Source of the DNA: DTU013 sp964490975
Lineage (GTDB): Bacteria > Bacillota > Clostridia > Acetivibrionales > DTU013
Reading direction: 5' to 3'
Length of the DNA stretch: 59,802 nt
Assembly (NCBI GenBank): GCA_964490975.1
Contig: CAZBEQ010000020.1
Coordinates: 1 to 59,802, forward strand
Of the stretch, positions 17,441-26,224 are shown in pieces. Below the pieces are notes generated by a model that saw nothing but the letters and a program-made list of their open reading frames with translations, was not told the origin of the DNA and ran no database searches. How positions within the stretch are numbered: the first letter of the stretch is position 1; the number at the start of each line of letters is the position of its first letter. Made by a program: the position numbers and the translations under genes.

Positions 17441-19516
17441 ATGGAACAATGCACCGGACAACTTGGAAAACCATTGCAGTACCTGAAGGGTGTGGGTGAA
17501 GCACGGGCTGTTCTGTTTCATAAGCTTGGCATTTTTACTGTTGGAGATGTGATATCACATTATCCAAGAGATTATGAAGACCGAAGCAAACTGAAAAAGC
17601 TTATTGAGCTGCAGGACGGTGACCAGTGCTCGTTTGAAGGCACTATTGCATCAAAGGTGGTATTGTCAAGACCCAGAAGAGGGCTAACAGTCTGCAGGGT
17701 CAGTATCAGGGATGATACAGGGCTGATAAACGCAACCTGGTTTAATCAGCCATATATAAAGGATAATTTCAAGCCGGGGGAAAGGTATCTGTTTTATGGA
17801 AAGATCACAAGGAGAAGGATATTTGAAGTGCTCAATCCCGTATATGAAAAAATAGATGTATCAGGTCCTGTAAATACGTGCAGGATCATACCGGTTTATC
17901 CATCAACAGGCAGGTTGACTCAGAATGTTATAAGAACAGTAATCAGAAATGCTTTGGATTATACCGGAAGTAATCTGGAAGATATACTTCCCCAGTGGGT
18001 AAAGGAAAGCTATCAGCTTACAGATGCCCAATATGCGGTCAGAAACATACATTATCCCGAAAGTGACGAAGCCTTTATGAGAGCACGTGAAAGGCTTGTC
18101 TTTGAAGAATTGCTTTTACTGCAGTTAGCTCTTATGAGTTTAAAATCTAATGCAGAAAAAACAGAGGCCGGCATATGTTTCGGTGCAAGCCATGAAGTAA
18201 AAGAGTTTATTGGGCAACTGCCATATAAGCTGACAGGCGCCCAAATGAGGGTGTTTACAGAGATAGAACGTGATATGGAAAGCAACAAGGTAATGAACCG
18301 TCTTGTCCAGGGAGATGTAGGCTCAGGAAAGACAATAGTTGCCGTGCTGGCACTTATTAAGGCAGTAAAAAGCGGTTACCAGGGGGCTTTCATGGTGCCT
18401 ACCGAAATACTTGCCGCTCAGCACTTCAGTACGATCAGCAAACAGCTGGAACCGCTGGGAGTCAGAACTGCACTGCTGACGGGAAGTACATCTCTGAAAG
18501 AATCCAGGAAGCTTCTTGAAGAGATAAAATCAGGGGATATCGATATTGTTATCGGCACACATGCATTACTGGAGGACAAGGTAGTTTTCAAAAGCCTTGG
18601 TCTTGTTGTTACAGATGAGCAGCACAGATTCGGAGTAAGGCAAAGGGCGGCGATCGGCAGGAAGGGAGATAACCCTGACATATTGGTCATGACGGCAACG
18701 CCTATTCCAAGGACATTGGCACTGATACTATATGGTGATCTTGATATATCGATCATTGATGAACTCCCGCCAGGAAGAAAAAAGGTGCAGACGTATTCTG
18801 TCGATTCCAGCATGCGTGAGAGGATCAACAAATTCATCAGAAAGCAAGCTAATGAAGGCAGGCAGGTTTACATAGTATGTCCGCTTGTGGAGGAATCAGA
18901 TGCAGTAGAGGCCAGATCAGCTTCTGAACTCTCATCAGAGCTTGCCCAAAAAACCTTCAGTGATCTTAAGGTAGGTTTGATACATGGAAAAATGAAACCC
19001 TCTGAAAAGGATGATGTGATGTCGCGGTTTGTAAACGGGGAGATAGACATACTTGTTTCAACCACTGTAATCGAAGTTGGTGTAAATGTAGCCAATGCAA
19101 CTCTTATGGTCATAGAAAATGCTGAAAGGTTCGGCCTGTCACAGCTGCATCAGTTAAGAGGCAGAGTGGGCAGAAGTGAATACCAGTCTTATTGTGTATT
19201 GTTCAATGACAATAAATCAGAGGTAGCCAGCGAAAGAATGAGAGTAATGGAGAAGACATCGGATGGTTTTGTAATTTCGGAAAAAGATCTAGAACTAAGG
19301 GGCCCCGGAGATTTTTTTGGGACAAGACAGCATGGTATACCGGAGCTCAAAATAGCAAATCTATATAAAGATGTGGAGATACTAAAAAAGGCTCAGGAAG
19401 CGGCTATCAAGCTTTTAGGAAATGACAGGGCTCTGCAGGCGCCTGAACACCGGCTGCTGGGAATGGCAGTAAAGGAGAAATTCTCAGGAGTCGTAAAATC
19501 AGTAAGTATGAATTGA
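17441..19516 (+). CDS. recG: ATP-dependent DNA helicase RecG
   Basis: Branch-migration helicase that regresses stalled forks; 691 residues. The N-terminal wedge/OB domain (about 60-160) is followed by superfamily 2 helicase domains: QGDVGSGKT (Walker A, about residue 290), DEQHRFGVRQR (motif II), MTATPIPRT (motif III), STTVIEVGVNV and QLRGRVGRS (motif VI). ATG 17441 follows CGGGAG. It heads a recG-rsmD-coaD cluster on the plus strand. Confidence 0.97.
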   Translation: MEQCTGQLGKPLQYLKGVGEARAVLFHKLGIFTVGDVISHYPRDYEDRSKLKKLIELQDGDQCSFEGTIASKVVLSRPRRGLTVCRVSIRDDTGLINATWFNQPYIKDNFKPGERYLFYGKITRRRIFEVLNPVYEKIDVSGPVNTCRIIPVYPSTGRLTQNVIRTVIRNALDYTGSNLEDILPQWVKESYQLTDAQYAVRNIHYPESDEAFMRARERLVFEELLLLQLALMSLKSNAEKTEAGICFGASHEVKEFIGQLPYKLTGAQMRVFTEIERDMESNKVMNRLVQGDVGSGKTIVAVLALIKAVKSGYQGAFMVPTEILAAQHFSTISKQLEPLGVRTALLTGSTSLKESRKLLEEIKSGDIDIVIGTHALLEDKVVFKSLGLVVTDEQHRFGVRQRAAIGRKGDNPDILVMTATPIPRTLALILYGDLDISIIDELPPGRKKVQTYSVDSSMRERINKFIRKQANEGRQVYIVCPLVEESDAVEARSASELSSELAQKTFSDLKVGLIHGKMKPSEKDDVMSRFVNGEIDILVSTTVIEVGVNVANATLMVIENAERFGLSQLHQLRGRVGRSEYQSYCVLFNDNKSEVASERMRVMEKTSDGFVISEKDLELRGPGDFFGTRQHGIPELKIANLYKDVEILKKAQEAAIKLLGNDRALQAPEHRLLGMAVKEKFSGVVKSVSMN

Positions 19517-19524
19517 TTTAAAAA

Positions 19525-20115
19525 GTGCATTTAAAAGGGGTGGGTAACATACTCAGAGTTATTTCGGGAACAGCAAAGGGGCACGGACTGAAAACAGTAA
19601 AAGGTGATACGACCCGACCTACATCAGATAAGGTAAAAGGGGCACTCTTTAATATTATTGCAGCGTATACAGAAGAAAGTTCAGTCCTGGATATGTTCGC
19701 AGGCACAGGCAGCCTGGGGATAGAAGCGTTGAGCAGGGGAGCAGCCTCTGCAGTTTTCTTTGACAAGAGCCAGCAGTGCTGTGGGATCATCAAAGAGAAT
19801 CTTCAGCATACCAAGCTCACAGAAAAAGCTTTTGTATATATCATAGATTTCGCTGCAGGAATCGAAAAAATGTATCATGAGGGACGCAAATTCGATATAA
19901 TAATTATGGATCCGCCATATAACAAAAATTTTATTCAAGAAGCGTTAAAATTACTGACAATAAATGATATAATTATGGATGATGGCATTATTATTGCTGA
20001 ACACAGCTTAAAGGATGAACTTCCAGACAGCTGCGGAGAATTAAAAGCGATTGACACCAGAAAATATGGTGATACAATGATTACGATATACAAGGATGGT
20101 AAAAACGGCCAATGA
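19525..20115 (+). CDS. rsmD: 16S rRNA (guanine966-N2)-methyltransferase RsmD
   Basis: Class I SAM-dependent methyltransferase; the conserved N-terminus RVISGTAKG, the SAM loop DMFAGTGSLGIEALSRGA and the catalytic DPPY are all present. About 190 residues. The start is unclear: GTG 19525 and GTG 19540 lack well-spaced sites, whereas AGGGGTGGG (19535-19543) is ideally placed for an ATA codon at 19549, directly before the conserved core. The stop overlaps the coaD start by 4 bp. The rsmD-coaD-ylbJ neighbourhood is widely conserved in Firmicutes (ylbH-ylbI-ylbJ). Confidence 0.93.
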   Translation: MHLKGVGNILRVISGTAKGHGLKTVKGDTTRPTSDKVKGALFNIIAAYTEESSVLDMFAGTGSLGIEALSRGAASAVFFDKSQQCCGIIKENLQHTKLTEKAFVYIIDFAAGIEKMYHEGRKFDIIIMDPPYNKNFIQEALKLLTINDIIMDDGIIIAEHSLKDELPDSCGELKAIDTRKYGDTMITIYKDGKNGQ

Positions 20116-20591
20116 TTTTGGTATATCCGGGAAGTTTTGATCCGATCACAAATGGACATCTTGATATTATAAACAGAGCGGTACGTATCTGCGATAAGCT
20201 TATAGTGGCAGTAGGCAGCAATGAAAGTAAGAAACCGGCGTTTACTGTAGAAGAGCGAATAGAGATGATAAAGGCTGCCGCAGGTGACAGAGCTGATATT
20301 GAGGTTACTGGATTTAAAGGGCTTTTAGCTGACTTTGTAAAACAATCGGGAGCAAAGACTGTAATTAAGGGACTAAGAGCAATGTCAGACTTTGAATATG
20401 AGTTTCAAATGGCACTTTTAAATAAAAACCTTGAACCGGATATGGAAACATTATTCATGATGACAAGCGTAAATTATTCATACCTCAGTTCAAGCGCAGT
20501 AAAGGAAATCGCTCGGAACGGTGGGAATATAGATGGACTTGTTCCGGATTGTATCAAGGAAAGTATGATTAGAAAGCTGACCTGCAGATAG
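20112..20591 (+). CDS. coaD: Phosphopantetheine adenylyltransferase
   Basis: Fourth step of coenzyme A synthesis (4'-phosphopantetheine plus ATP to dephospho-CoA); 159 residues, standard length. The nucleotidyltransferase signature GSFDPITNGHLDI (TxGH) opens the protein, and the family-specific YEFQMALLNKNL and YSYLSSSAVKEIA segments follow. ATGA overlap with rsmD indicates translational coupling. Confidence 0.97.
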   Translation: MILVYPGSFDPITNGHLDIINRAVRICDKLIVAVGSNESKKPAFTVEERIEMIKAAAGDRADIEVTGFKGLLADFVKQSGAKTVIKGLRAMSDFEYEFQMALLNKNLEPDMETLFMMTSVNYSYLSSSAVKEIARNGGNIDGLVPDCIKESMIRKLTCR

Positions 20592-20610
20592 ATCATTAGG
20601 GGGTTAAATC

Positions 20611-21048
20611 ATGGAGATACTTTCAATACTGGAGACTTTAGAAGATTTGGTAGAAAAAAGCGTAGGCGTGCCCTTTTCTGGGAAATGCCTTGTTGACAAG
20701 GAAGAGATACTGGAAATAGTAAAAGAACTCAGATTGAAGCTTCCTGACGATATAAAGCAGGCAAAATGGGTCAAGGAAGAGCGTCAGAGGATACTTATGG
20801 ATGCGCAGAAGGAAGCAGGCAATATGCTCAAGGATGCGGAGGGAAAGATCGCATCTATGGTGGACGAGCATGAAATAACACAAAAGGCTTATGAGCAGGC
20901 AAATGAGATAGTGGGGGCGGCTCAGAAAAATGCACGTGAAATCAGGCTTGGGACTAAGGAGTACGCAGATAATATATTGAATAAAGTGGAAGAAATTTTG
21001 AATGATACGCTAGAGGTAATAAAGACGAACAGGCAGGAGCTCAAGTAA
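20611..21048 (+). CDS. Coiled-coil protein of the coaD operon (ATP synthase b / DivIVA-like)
   Basis: A 145-residue, highly charged, almost wholly helical protein. Residues 1-45 resemble a small N-terminal cap (MEILSILETLEDLVEKS), and about 50-140 form a coiled coil with alanine-rich heptads (DAQKEAGNMLKDAEGKI, YEQANEIVGAAQKNARE). Clostridial homologues after coaD are labelled ATPase or V-type ATP synthase subunit H by weak similarity to F-type b subunits. There is no membrane anchor, so an ATPase role is doubtful; a scaffold role is as likely. A GGGGG ribosome binding site precedes ATG 20611. Confidence 0.7.
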   Translation: MEILSILETLEDLVEKSVGVPFSGKCLVDKEEILEIVKELRLKLPDDIKQAKWVKEERQRILMDAQKEAGNMLKDAEGKIASMVDEHEITQKAYEQANEIVGAAQKNAREIRLGTKEYADNILNKVEEILNDTLEVIKTNRQELK

Positions 21049-21062
21049 AGCTCCTTTTTTTT
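21036..21062 (+). terminator. Terminator of the recG-coaD cluster
   Basis: GGAGCT (21036-21041) pairs with AGCTCC (21049-21054), followed by eight T. The left arm lies within the last codons of the preceding gene. Confidence 0.88.
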
Positions 21063-21104
21063 GCGGTACGTCCGGCGAAGCTGGACTACGCCATTTGAGG
21101 ATTT

Positions 21105-22427
21105 CTATAAGCTTCTGCTTATATGCCTTTTACTTCCCCTATAATAGATGAATAACCATATAACTGATAGAATCAATAATAATAGTACCGAATTACCCAT
21201 TGATGTTAGAAAACCATGAAGATCTAATACAGGCACACCTAAAGCCGGCTCCAATGACAGCAATTCCAAATCCAGAAGTTGTATACCTGCAAGGGTATAT
21301 ATCGCGGCGATTAATCCCTGAAAAAACTTTCCAAGCAGATAAGGGCGGATGTTTATATCTGTTTCAGCAACAATACTCATTACCTGAAAATGGACTGATA
21401 AGCCTGCCCAACCGATAAGAAAGCTTACAGCAGGCAATTTCAGTGAAAGAGGTACAGAGGTGATCCGGCTGACAAGTCCGGATCCTGTTGTTATTTCAAG
21501 CAAACCACTTAAAACTCCGGATACCAGGTCTTTTGAGGATTTGCCAGGTATTATGGCGGGCAGCAGCTTGGAAACAGATTCTGAGACTGTACTTATTAAA
21601 CCTGTTTCATTCAACAGGCATATAATTACGGAAAAAAGCACAATAAATCCGCCTATGGCAAGTATAGTCGAAACAGAACTTTTTATTGCGCCGCCAAGCA
21701 TTATTCCGAAATTCGATTTTTTTTTGCCAGCCTCAAATATTTGCCTTTTGATTTCTGTTTTTGCGGAGCATTTTACCGAGCCTTTTACAGAGGCTTTTAC
21801 AGAGCCTTTAAAGGAAATGGAGCTGCTTCTGGATTTTCTTCCGGGATCCCTTCTCTTATAGAACCTGAATATTATTCCTACTGTAATACAGGATAAAAAA
21901 TGGCATATAAAAAGGAACAGGCCTGTAGAAGAGGAACCGAACATACCCGTCCCTACCGCTCCAATAATAAAGAGCGGACCGGAGTTGTTAGTGAAGGCCA
22001 GAAGTCTTTCAGCCTCAAGCTTTGTCAATGACCCGCTTTTTCTCATATCGGCAGTTATTTTAGCACCAACAGGATAACCTGAAGTGACACCTAATGCCAA
22101 AGCGAAGGAAGCGCATCCCGGGACATTGAAAAGAGGTTTCATGACAGGCTCAAGCAAAATGCCGACAGTCCGCATGAAGCCGGTCGAATTCATTATCTCT
22201 GCTGCAACGAAAAAGGGGAATAGGGATGGAACAACGATGGATGCCCATAGAATCAAACCATTCAGCGCGGATTTTACAACTGCTTTAGAAAAAATGACAA
22301 GGCATATGATAAAAACCAGACACAATACAGGTGTCGACAGAAGTTTTATATAGATTACTTTTGCCGGCTGTATTACAAGCAACAACAAAAAAAATACTGC
22401 TAGTACCAGAATAAGTACGAATATCAT
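21105..22427 (-). CDS. ylbJ: Sporulation integral membrane protein YlbJ
   Basis: A 440-residue polytopic protein of the nucleoside-recognition (Gate) fold, needed in Bacillus for a proper spore cortex. Eight or more hydrophobic segments; conserved GVTSGYPVGAKI, LLAFTNNSGPLFIIGAVG and the second-half LEITTGSG and WAGLSVHFQV motifs mark the YlbJ family. A cytosolic loop around residues 195-235 is lysine/serine rich and contains a short internal repeat (KGSVKASVKGSVK). Here ylbJ is convergent with the coaD cluster, whereas in Bacillus it also neighbours coaD, so the linkage is conserved. Confidence 0.9.
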   Translation of the reverse strand: MIFVLILVLAVFFLLLLVIQPAKVIYIKLLSTPVLCLVFIICLVIFSKAVVKSALNGLILWASIVVPSLFPFFVAAEIMNSTGFMRTVGILLEPVMKPLFNVPGCASFALALGVTSGYPVGAKITADMRKSGSLTKLEAERLLAFTNNSGPLFIIGAVGTGMFGSSSTGLFLFICHFLSCITVGIIFRFYKRRDPGRKSRSSSISFKGSVKASVKGSVKCSAKTEIKRQIFEAGKKKSNFGIMLGGAIKSSVSTILAIGGFIVLFSVIICLLNETGLISTVSESVSKLLPAIIPGKSSKDLVSGVLSGLLEITTGSGLVSRITSVPLSLKLPAVSFLIGWAGLSVHFQVMSIVAETDINIRPYLLGKFFQGLIAAIYTLAGIQLLDLELLSLEPALGVPVLDLHGFLTSMGNSVLLLLILSVIWLFIYYRGSKRHISRSL

Positions 22428-22920
22428 AAAACCTACATAAAATATTGGCGTTATAAAAAATCATATTAATGAAACATTAAAATATTCCTAATACTAATGG
22501 TTTGTTAATTTCTTGACACCTGTGAATGGGTTATCGTAATCTTTCTATTGTCAGCTATCGGTTGGGGAGATTTGGCTAGGAGGCGATGGCCGAATGTGAT
22601 TTACAGAGGAGATATAATAGCCAAACCGGACTGCGCTACTCGTTTTTGCAACTATAGGACGAAAATGTGTGAGTATTGCGAAGAAAAAGTCTTGATTGAT
22701 TATAAAAAAGCCTATTTATGGAAGTGATCTGCTCTAAAGCTGAAATTTCGAGTAGTGTGCTCAAATACTTCAAATAGTTCAGGCAAGTGAGGTATGACAT
22801 ATACTTCAATTATTGCTGTAATTGACGGACTACTGTCTTGCAATATTAAAATGAGTATTAATAATAGCCGCTAAAAACTCTACTGAACCCACTAATGCTT
22901 GGCTTTTCAAACAACAAGAA
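22428..22920. other. Intergenic region with MITE copy B
   Basis: About 490 bases lacking any supported gene. It carries the ylbJ upstream region near 22428-22550, the MITE-like copy at 22631-22762 and the ilvE terminator at its end. I see nothing else of substance. Confidence 0.7.
22631..22762. mobile_element. MITE-like repeat, copy B (132 bp)
   Basis: Same architecture as the element at 4535-4667. The left end (CTACTCGTTTTTGCAACT, then TAGGACGAAA) and the right end (GAAATT, one variable base, CGAGTAGTGTGCTC) are nearly identical to copy A, while the central 60-70 bases have diverged. Conservation of ends over the core suggests the ends are the functional part. Confidence 0.7.
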
Positions 22921-22943
22921 GGACGGTTCTGTATGAACCGTCC
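22921..22943 (-). terminator. Terminator of ilvE
   Basis: A perfect 9-bp stem, GGACGGTTC (22921-22929) with GAACCGTCC (22935-22943), sits 21 bp past the ilvE stop. On the minus strand it is followed by a moderately T-rich tail. Confidence 0.65.
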
Positions 22944-22963
22944 CTGTTGCTTTCATTTTACCG

Positions 22964-24034
22964 TTATTTTACTTCTGTTACCCAGTTGAATTCGTCTTTT
23001 ACTAAACCGTTCTGGATGCCGGTGATAGCTTCATAAAGCTTGGCAGAGACCTCTCCGATCTTTCCGTCGGCAACTGTGATTATCTTTCCATCCCAGTTCA
23101 ATTCACCAATTGGGGAAATGACGGCTGCGGTTCCTGTACCGAATGCTTCAACCAGTTTTCCTGCTGCATGAGCATCATATAGTTCCTGAACTCCAAGCTT
23201 TCTTTCTGTAACTTTGTATCCCCATTTTCTTAGAAGCTTGATGCAGGAGTCTCTAGTTATCCCAGGGAGTATACTGCCATCAAGTGAAGGAGTTATTACT
23301 TCGTCACCTATCCTGAAGAAAACATTCATTGAACCTACTTCTTCAATGTATTTTCTCTCAACACCATCCAGCCATAATACCTGAACGTAGCCCTTTTCAT
23401 GTGCCATATCCTGAGCCTTCAAGCTTGCTGCATAGTTTGCCGGGGTCTTTGCGAAGCCTGTACCGCCCCTGACTGCGCGGACATACTCGTTTTCAATGAG
23501 GATCTTGACCGGATTTATGCCTGAAGGGTAATATGCGCCGCTTGGAGAAAGTATGATCATAAACTTGTAAGTATTTGATGCTCTTACACCAAGGTAAGGA
23601 TCGGTTGCAATTATAAACGGCCTGACATAAAGGGAGGTTCCGGGTTCTGTCGGTATCCAGTCCCTGTCTATGCCGACAAGCGTTATAACAGCCTCTACTG
23701 CAAATTCCTCATCTATTTGAGGGATAGACATTCTCTCATTTGAATTGTTAACTCTCTTCATGTTCATGTCAGGTCTGAAAAGAAATATCTTGCCCTCTGC
23801 TGACTTATAGGCTTTTAGTCCTTCAAAAATAGCCTGCCCATAATGGAATACCATTGTTGAAGGGTCTAGAGACAAAGGACCGTAGGGTACTATTCTAGGA
23901 TCATACCAACCTTTTTCAACACTATAATCCATAATGAACATGTGATCTGAAAAATATTGACCAAAGCCGAGCTTTGTCTGATCAGGTTTAGCTTTTGGGC
24001 TTTGTGTTTTTTGAATGCTTATTTTTTGAGTCAT
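22964..24034 (-). CDS. ilvE: Branched-chain amino acid aminotransferase
   Basis: Final step of valine, leucine and isoleucine synthesis; a 356-residue fold-type IV PLP enzyme of the longer bacterial/eukaryotic-like subtype. Motifs: FHYGQAIFEGLKAY near residue 65, the PLP lysine in GFAKTPANYAAS, EVGSMNVFF, and SILPGITRDS. ATG 24034 is chosen because AGGAGGT lies 9 nt upstream on the minus strand; an upstream in-frame codon at 24088 has none. It is a single-gene unit divergent from the chemoreceptor gene. I see no T-box leader in the short gap. Confidence 0.96.
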   Translation of the reverse strand: MTQKISIQKTQSPKAKPDQTKLGFGQYFSDHMFIMDYSVEKGWYDPRIVPYGPLSLDPSTMVFHYGQAIFEGLKAYKSAEGKIFLFRPDMNMKRVNNSNERMSIPQIDEEFAVEAVITLVGIDRDWIPTEPGTSLYVRPFIIATDPYLGVRASNTYKFMIILSPSGAYYPSGINPVKILIENEYVRAVRGGTGFAKTPANYAASLKAQDMAHEKGYVQVLWLDGVERKYIEEVGSMNVFFRIGDEVITPSLDGSILPGITRDSCIKLLRKWGYKVTERKLGVQELYDAHAAGKLVEAFGTGTAAVISPIGELNWDGKIITVADGKIGEVSAKLYEAITGIQNGLVKDEFNWVTEVK

Positions 24035-24210
24035 TGTGAAACAACCTCCTAACATTTTTAACCCTGAACACTTTTTTCTATTATGCAACTTTTTTTCTTA
24101 AAAATCCAGACTTATAATAAAAATATATAAAAAGTAATATGTAATTTACTTCATGTAATGTATAATGATTATAAGAAAATATGTTGATAAATGGGGGACA
24201 TTGTATTTTT

Positions 24211-25695
24211 ATGGAGAAAAAGGTTTCATCAAAAAGAGCAAACCGTTTTGTTTTAATATCTAATTGGGTACTAGACATGTTTTTGATAGCAGGATATCTG
24301 ATTGAATATCTTAAACACTCAAAATCACTGGGGTATGTTATCTTAACAATAGCAATAATCCTTATACCCATGATGGCAGCTTCATTTATTTATCTTAAGG
24401 ATAATCGCTCCGGCTTAATGAAATATGTTACACTTATCGGCTACCTTATCCTATACACTTTTGTTATGTTGACAGCATCACCTGATAGGGTTCTTGTGTT
24501 TGTGTATATATTCCCCATAATACTATGCTATTTATTGTATTTTGATTTTAAATTGATTTTTATAAGCACCATTTCATTCGCTGCGGTTAATGTTATCAAG
24601 CTTATTTATTATATGGCGTTTCTTGGTTTGACAGACAGTTCTCACACTACTGATTACTTAATTCAGTTTGCCTGTGTATTCATGTTTTCATTTTCATTAA
24701 TATTTGCAACAAGGCTTTCTAATAAATTTAGTGCTGAAAAACTCGAAGATGTTGAAAAAGAGCATATGAAGCAGGAAAGTATATTAAAGGATGTATTAAA
24801 AACTGCAGCTATTCTTGATAAAAACTCTAAAGAAGTAAATAGAATTGTAAATGAACTGACCGATTTGACAAATATTGCATCCAATGCAGTGCAGGAAATT
24901 GAAAAGGGAGCTGCCGATACAGCTTCGAATATACAGATTCAATCGAGTCTGACACATGATATACAAGGATTGATCGATGATACATCAAAAGATTCCAATA
25001 ATATGGAGAAGATATCAGTTAATACGGTTAAGGCGGTAGACGAAGGCTGTGGTATTATAGAAATACTTAATAGCAAGTCTGCTGATGTCAAAGATAACAG
25101 TGATCGCGCCTATAGCTTAATGATCGATTTGAAAAATAAAACTATCGAGATACGCACAATTTCTGATTTGATATCCAGTATATCAGAACAGACAAATATG
25201 CTTTCATTAAATGCAGCTATTGAAAGCGCACGAGCAGGAGAGAGCGGTAAGGGCTTTGCTGTGGTTGCCGAGGAAATCAGAAAGCTGGCGGCACAGAGTA
25301 AGGATTCTATTAACAGTATAAGCAGGATCACGGCTGAACTGAATGATCAATCAGATAGATCTGTTGAGGCAGTGCTAAAGCTCAAGGAGGCAAATAAGGA
25401 GCAAACCGGTCTTGTAGAAAGGACTCTTGAAATATTCCGTGAAATAAGCAGCAAGATGTATGAAGTAAAAGACAATGTCGACAGGGTAAACGACAAGATT
25501 ACTAAAATACTAAATGCGAATAATAAACTAGTTGAGAGTATAAATGAGATTTCTGCAGTCAGCCAGGAGGTGACGGCAAGCGCACAGCAAGCCAGTGAAC
25601 TGACGTCACAGAATCTTGACAAAGCAGAAAAAACTAACCAATATGTGATGGAATTGATAGAAACATCTAAAGAAATGAGCAAATATATCAACTAA
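24211..25695 (+). CDS. Methyl-accepting chemotaxis protein without a large sensor domain
   Basis: About 494 residues. The N-terminal third is six closely packed hydrophobic helices (residues about 12-165) rather than an extracellular ligand domain, so the signal is probably sensed in the membrane or inside the cell. The C-terminal signalling hairpin carries the strictly conserved tip EQTNMLSLNAAIESARAGE followed by GKGFAVVAEEIRKLA. No HAMP domain is obvious. ATG 24211 is favoured over ATG 24181; a GGGGGAC lies between them. Downstream genes are unrelated, so the receptor stands alone and its ligand cannot be deduced. Confidence 0.9.
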   Translation: MEKKVSSKRANRFVLISNWVLDMFLIAGYLIEYLKHSKSLGYVILTIAIILIPMMAASFIYLKDNRSGLMKYVTLIGYLILYTFVMLTASPDRVLVFVYIFPIILCYLLYFDFKLIFISTISFAAVNVIKLIYYMAFLGLTDSSHTTDYLIQFACVFMFSFSLIFATRLSNKFSAEKLEDVEKEHMKQESILKDVLKTAAILDKNSKEVNRIVNELTDLTNIASNAVQEIEKGAADTASNIQIQSSLTHDIQGLIDDTSKDSNNMEKISVNTVKAVDEGCGIIEILNSKSADVKDNSDRAYSLMIDLKNKTIEIRTISDLISSISEQTNMLSLNAAIESARAGESGKGFAVVAEEIRKLAAQSKDSINSISRITAELNDQSDRSVEAVLKLKEANKEQTGLVERTLEIFREISSKMYEVKDNVDRVNDKITKILNANNKLVESINEISAVSQEVTASAQQASELTSQNLDKAEKTNQYVMELIETSKEMSKYIN

Positions 25696-25719
25696 AGGAC
25701 AGGAGCAGCAGGAGGGACA

Positions 25720-26220
25720 ATGAAAAGCGTTTTATATCCGGGGATATATGTTAACGGTATAAATGAAATTACAGCAGAGATTTTGAAGGAAAAAAATATT
25801 AAGGGCCTGATCCTCGACATCGATAATACTTTGGTTCCAAACCATGTTGCTGATGCCGATGAGAATGCGGTTAAATGGATCGAGAAAATGAAAGAATCCG
25901 GTTTTAAAATGTGTATAGTATCTAATGCCGCTAAAAAACGAGTTATAAGATTTAATGACAAGATAAGATTAAACGCTGTCCACAGAGCTATGAAGCCGGC
26001 AACAGCCGCTTTCTATAAAGCCGGCAGGATAATGGGGGTTGACAAAGCTAACATAGCGGTCATAGGTGACCAGATTTTCACTGATATATATGGTGGTAAC
26101 CGGGCTGGTATGTTTACGATCCTTGTTAAACCGATAGACCATCGTGAGGGAAGGCTTGTCAGGTTTAAGCGTGTATTTGAGAGGCGTATCATAGAGAGAT
26201 ACCAGGAAAAGAACAGGTAG
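25720..26220 (+). CDS. YqeG family HAD phosphatase
   Basis: A 166-residue HAD subfamily IIIA phosphatase. The catalytic DxDxT motif is LDIDNTLVP near residue 37, the second motif SNA lies near residue 72, and GDQIFTDIYGGNRAGM is the acidic motif near residue 112. The substrate in bacteria is unsettled; plant and yeast relatives dephosphorylate phosphatidylglycerophosphate. AGGAGGGACA precedes the ATG, and only 4 bp separate it from aroE. In Bacillus yqeG is likewise adjacent to aroE (yqeG-yqeH-aroE). Confidence 0.9.
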   Translation: MKSVLYPGIYVNGINEITAEILKEKNIKGLILDIDNTLVPNHVADADENAVKWIEKMKESGFKMCIVSNAAKKRVIRFNDKIRLNAVHRAMKPATAAFYKAGRIMGVDKANIAVIGDQIFTDIYGGNRAGMFTILVKPIDHREGRLVRFKRVFERRIIERYQEKNR

Positions 26221-26224
26221 GAGC

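Noticed and set aside
21460..21861. A 133-codon plus-strand frame within ylbJ
   Set aside because: It lies antisense to a clearly recognised membrane protein and has no ribosome binding site or domain.
24035..24180. T-box leader upstream of ilvE
   Set aside because: The gap is too short and lacks a T-box sequence and terminator/antiterminator pair.
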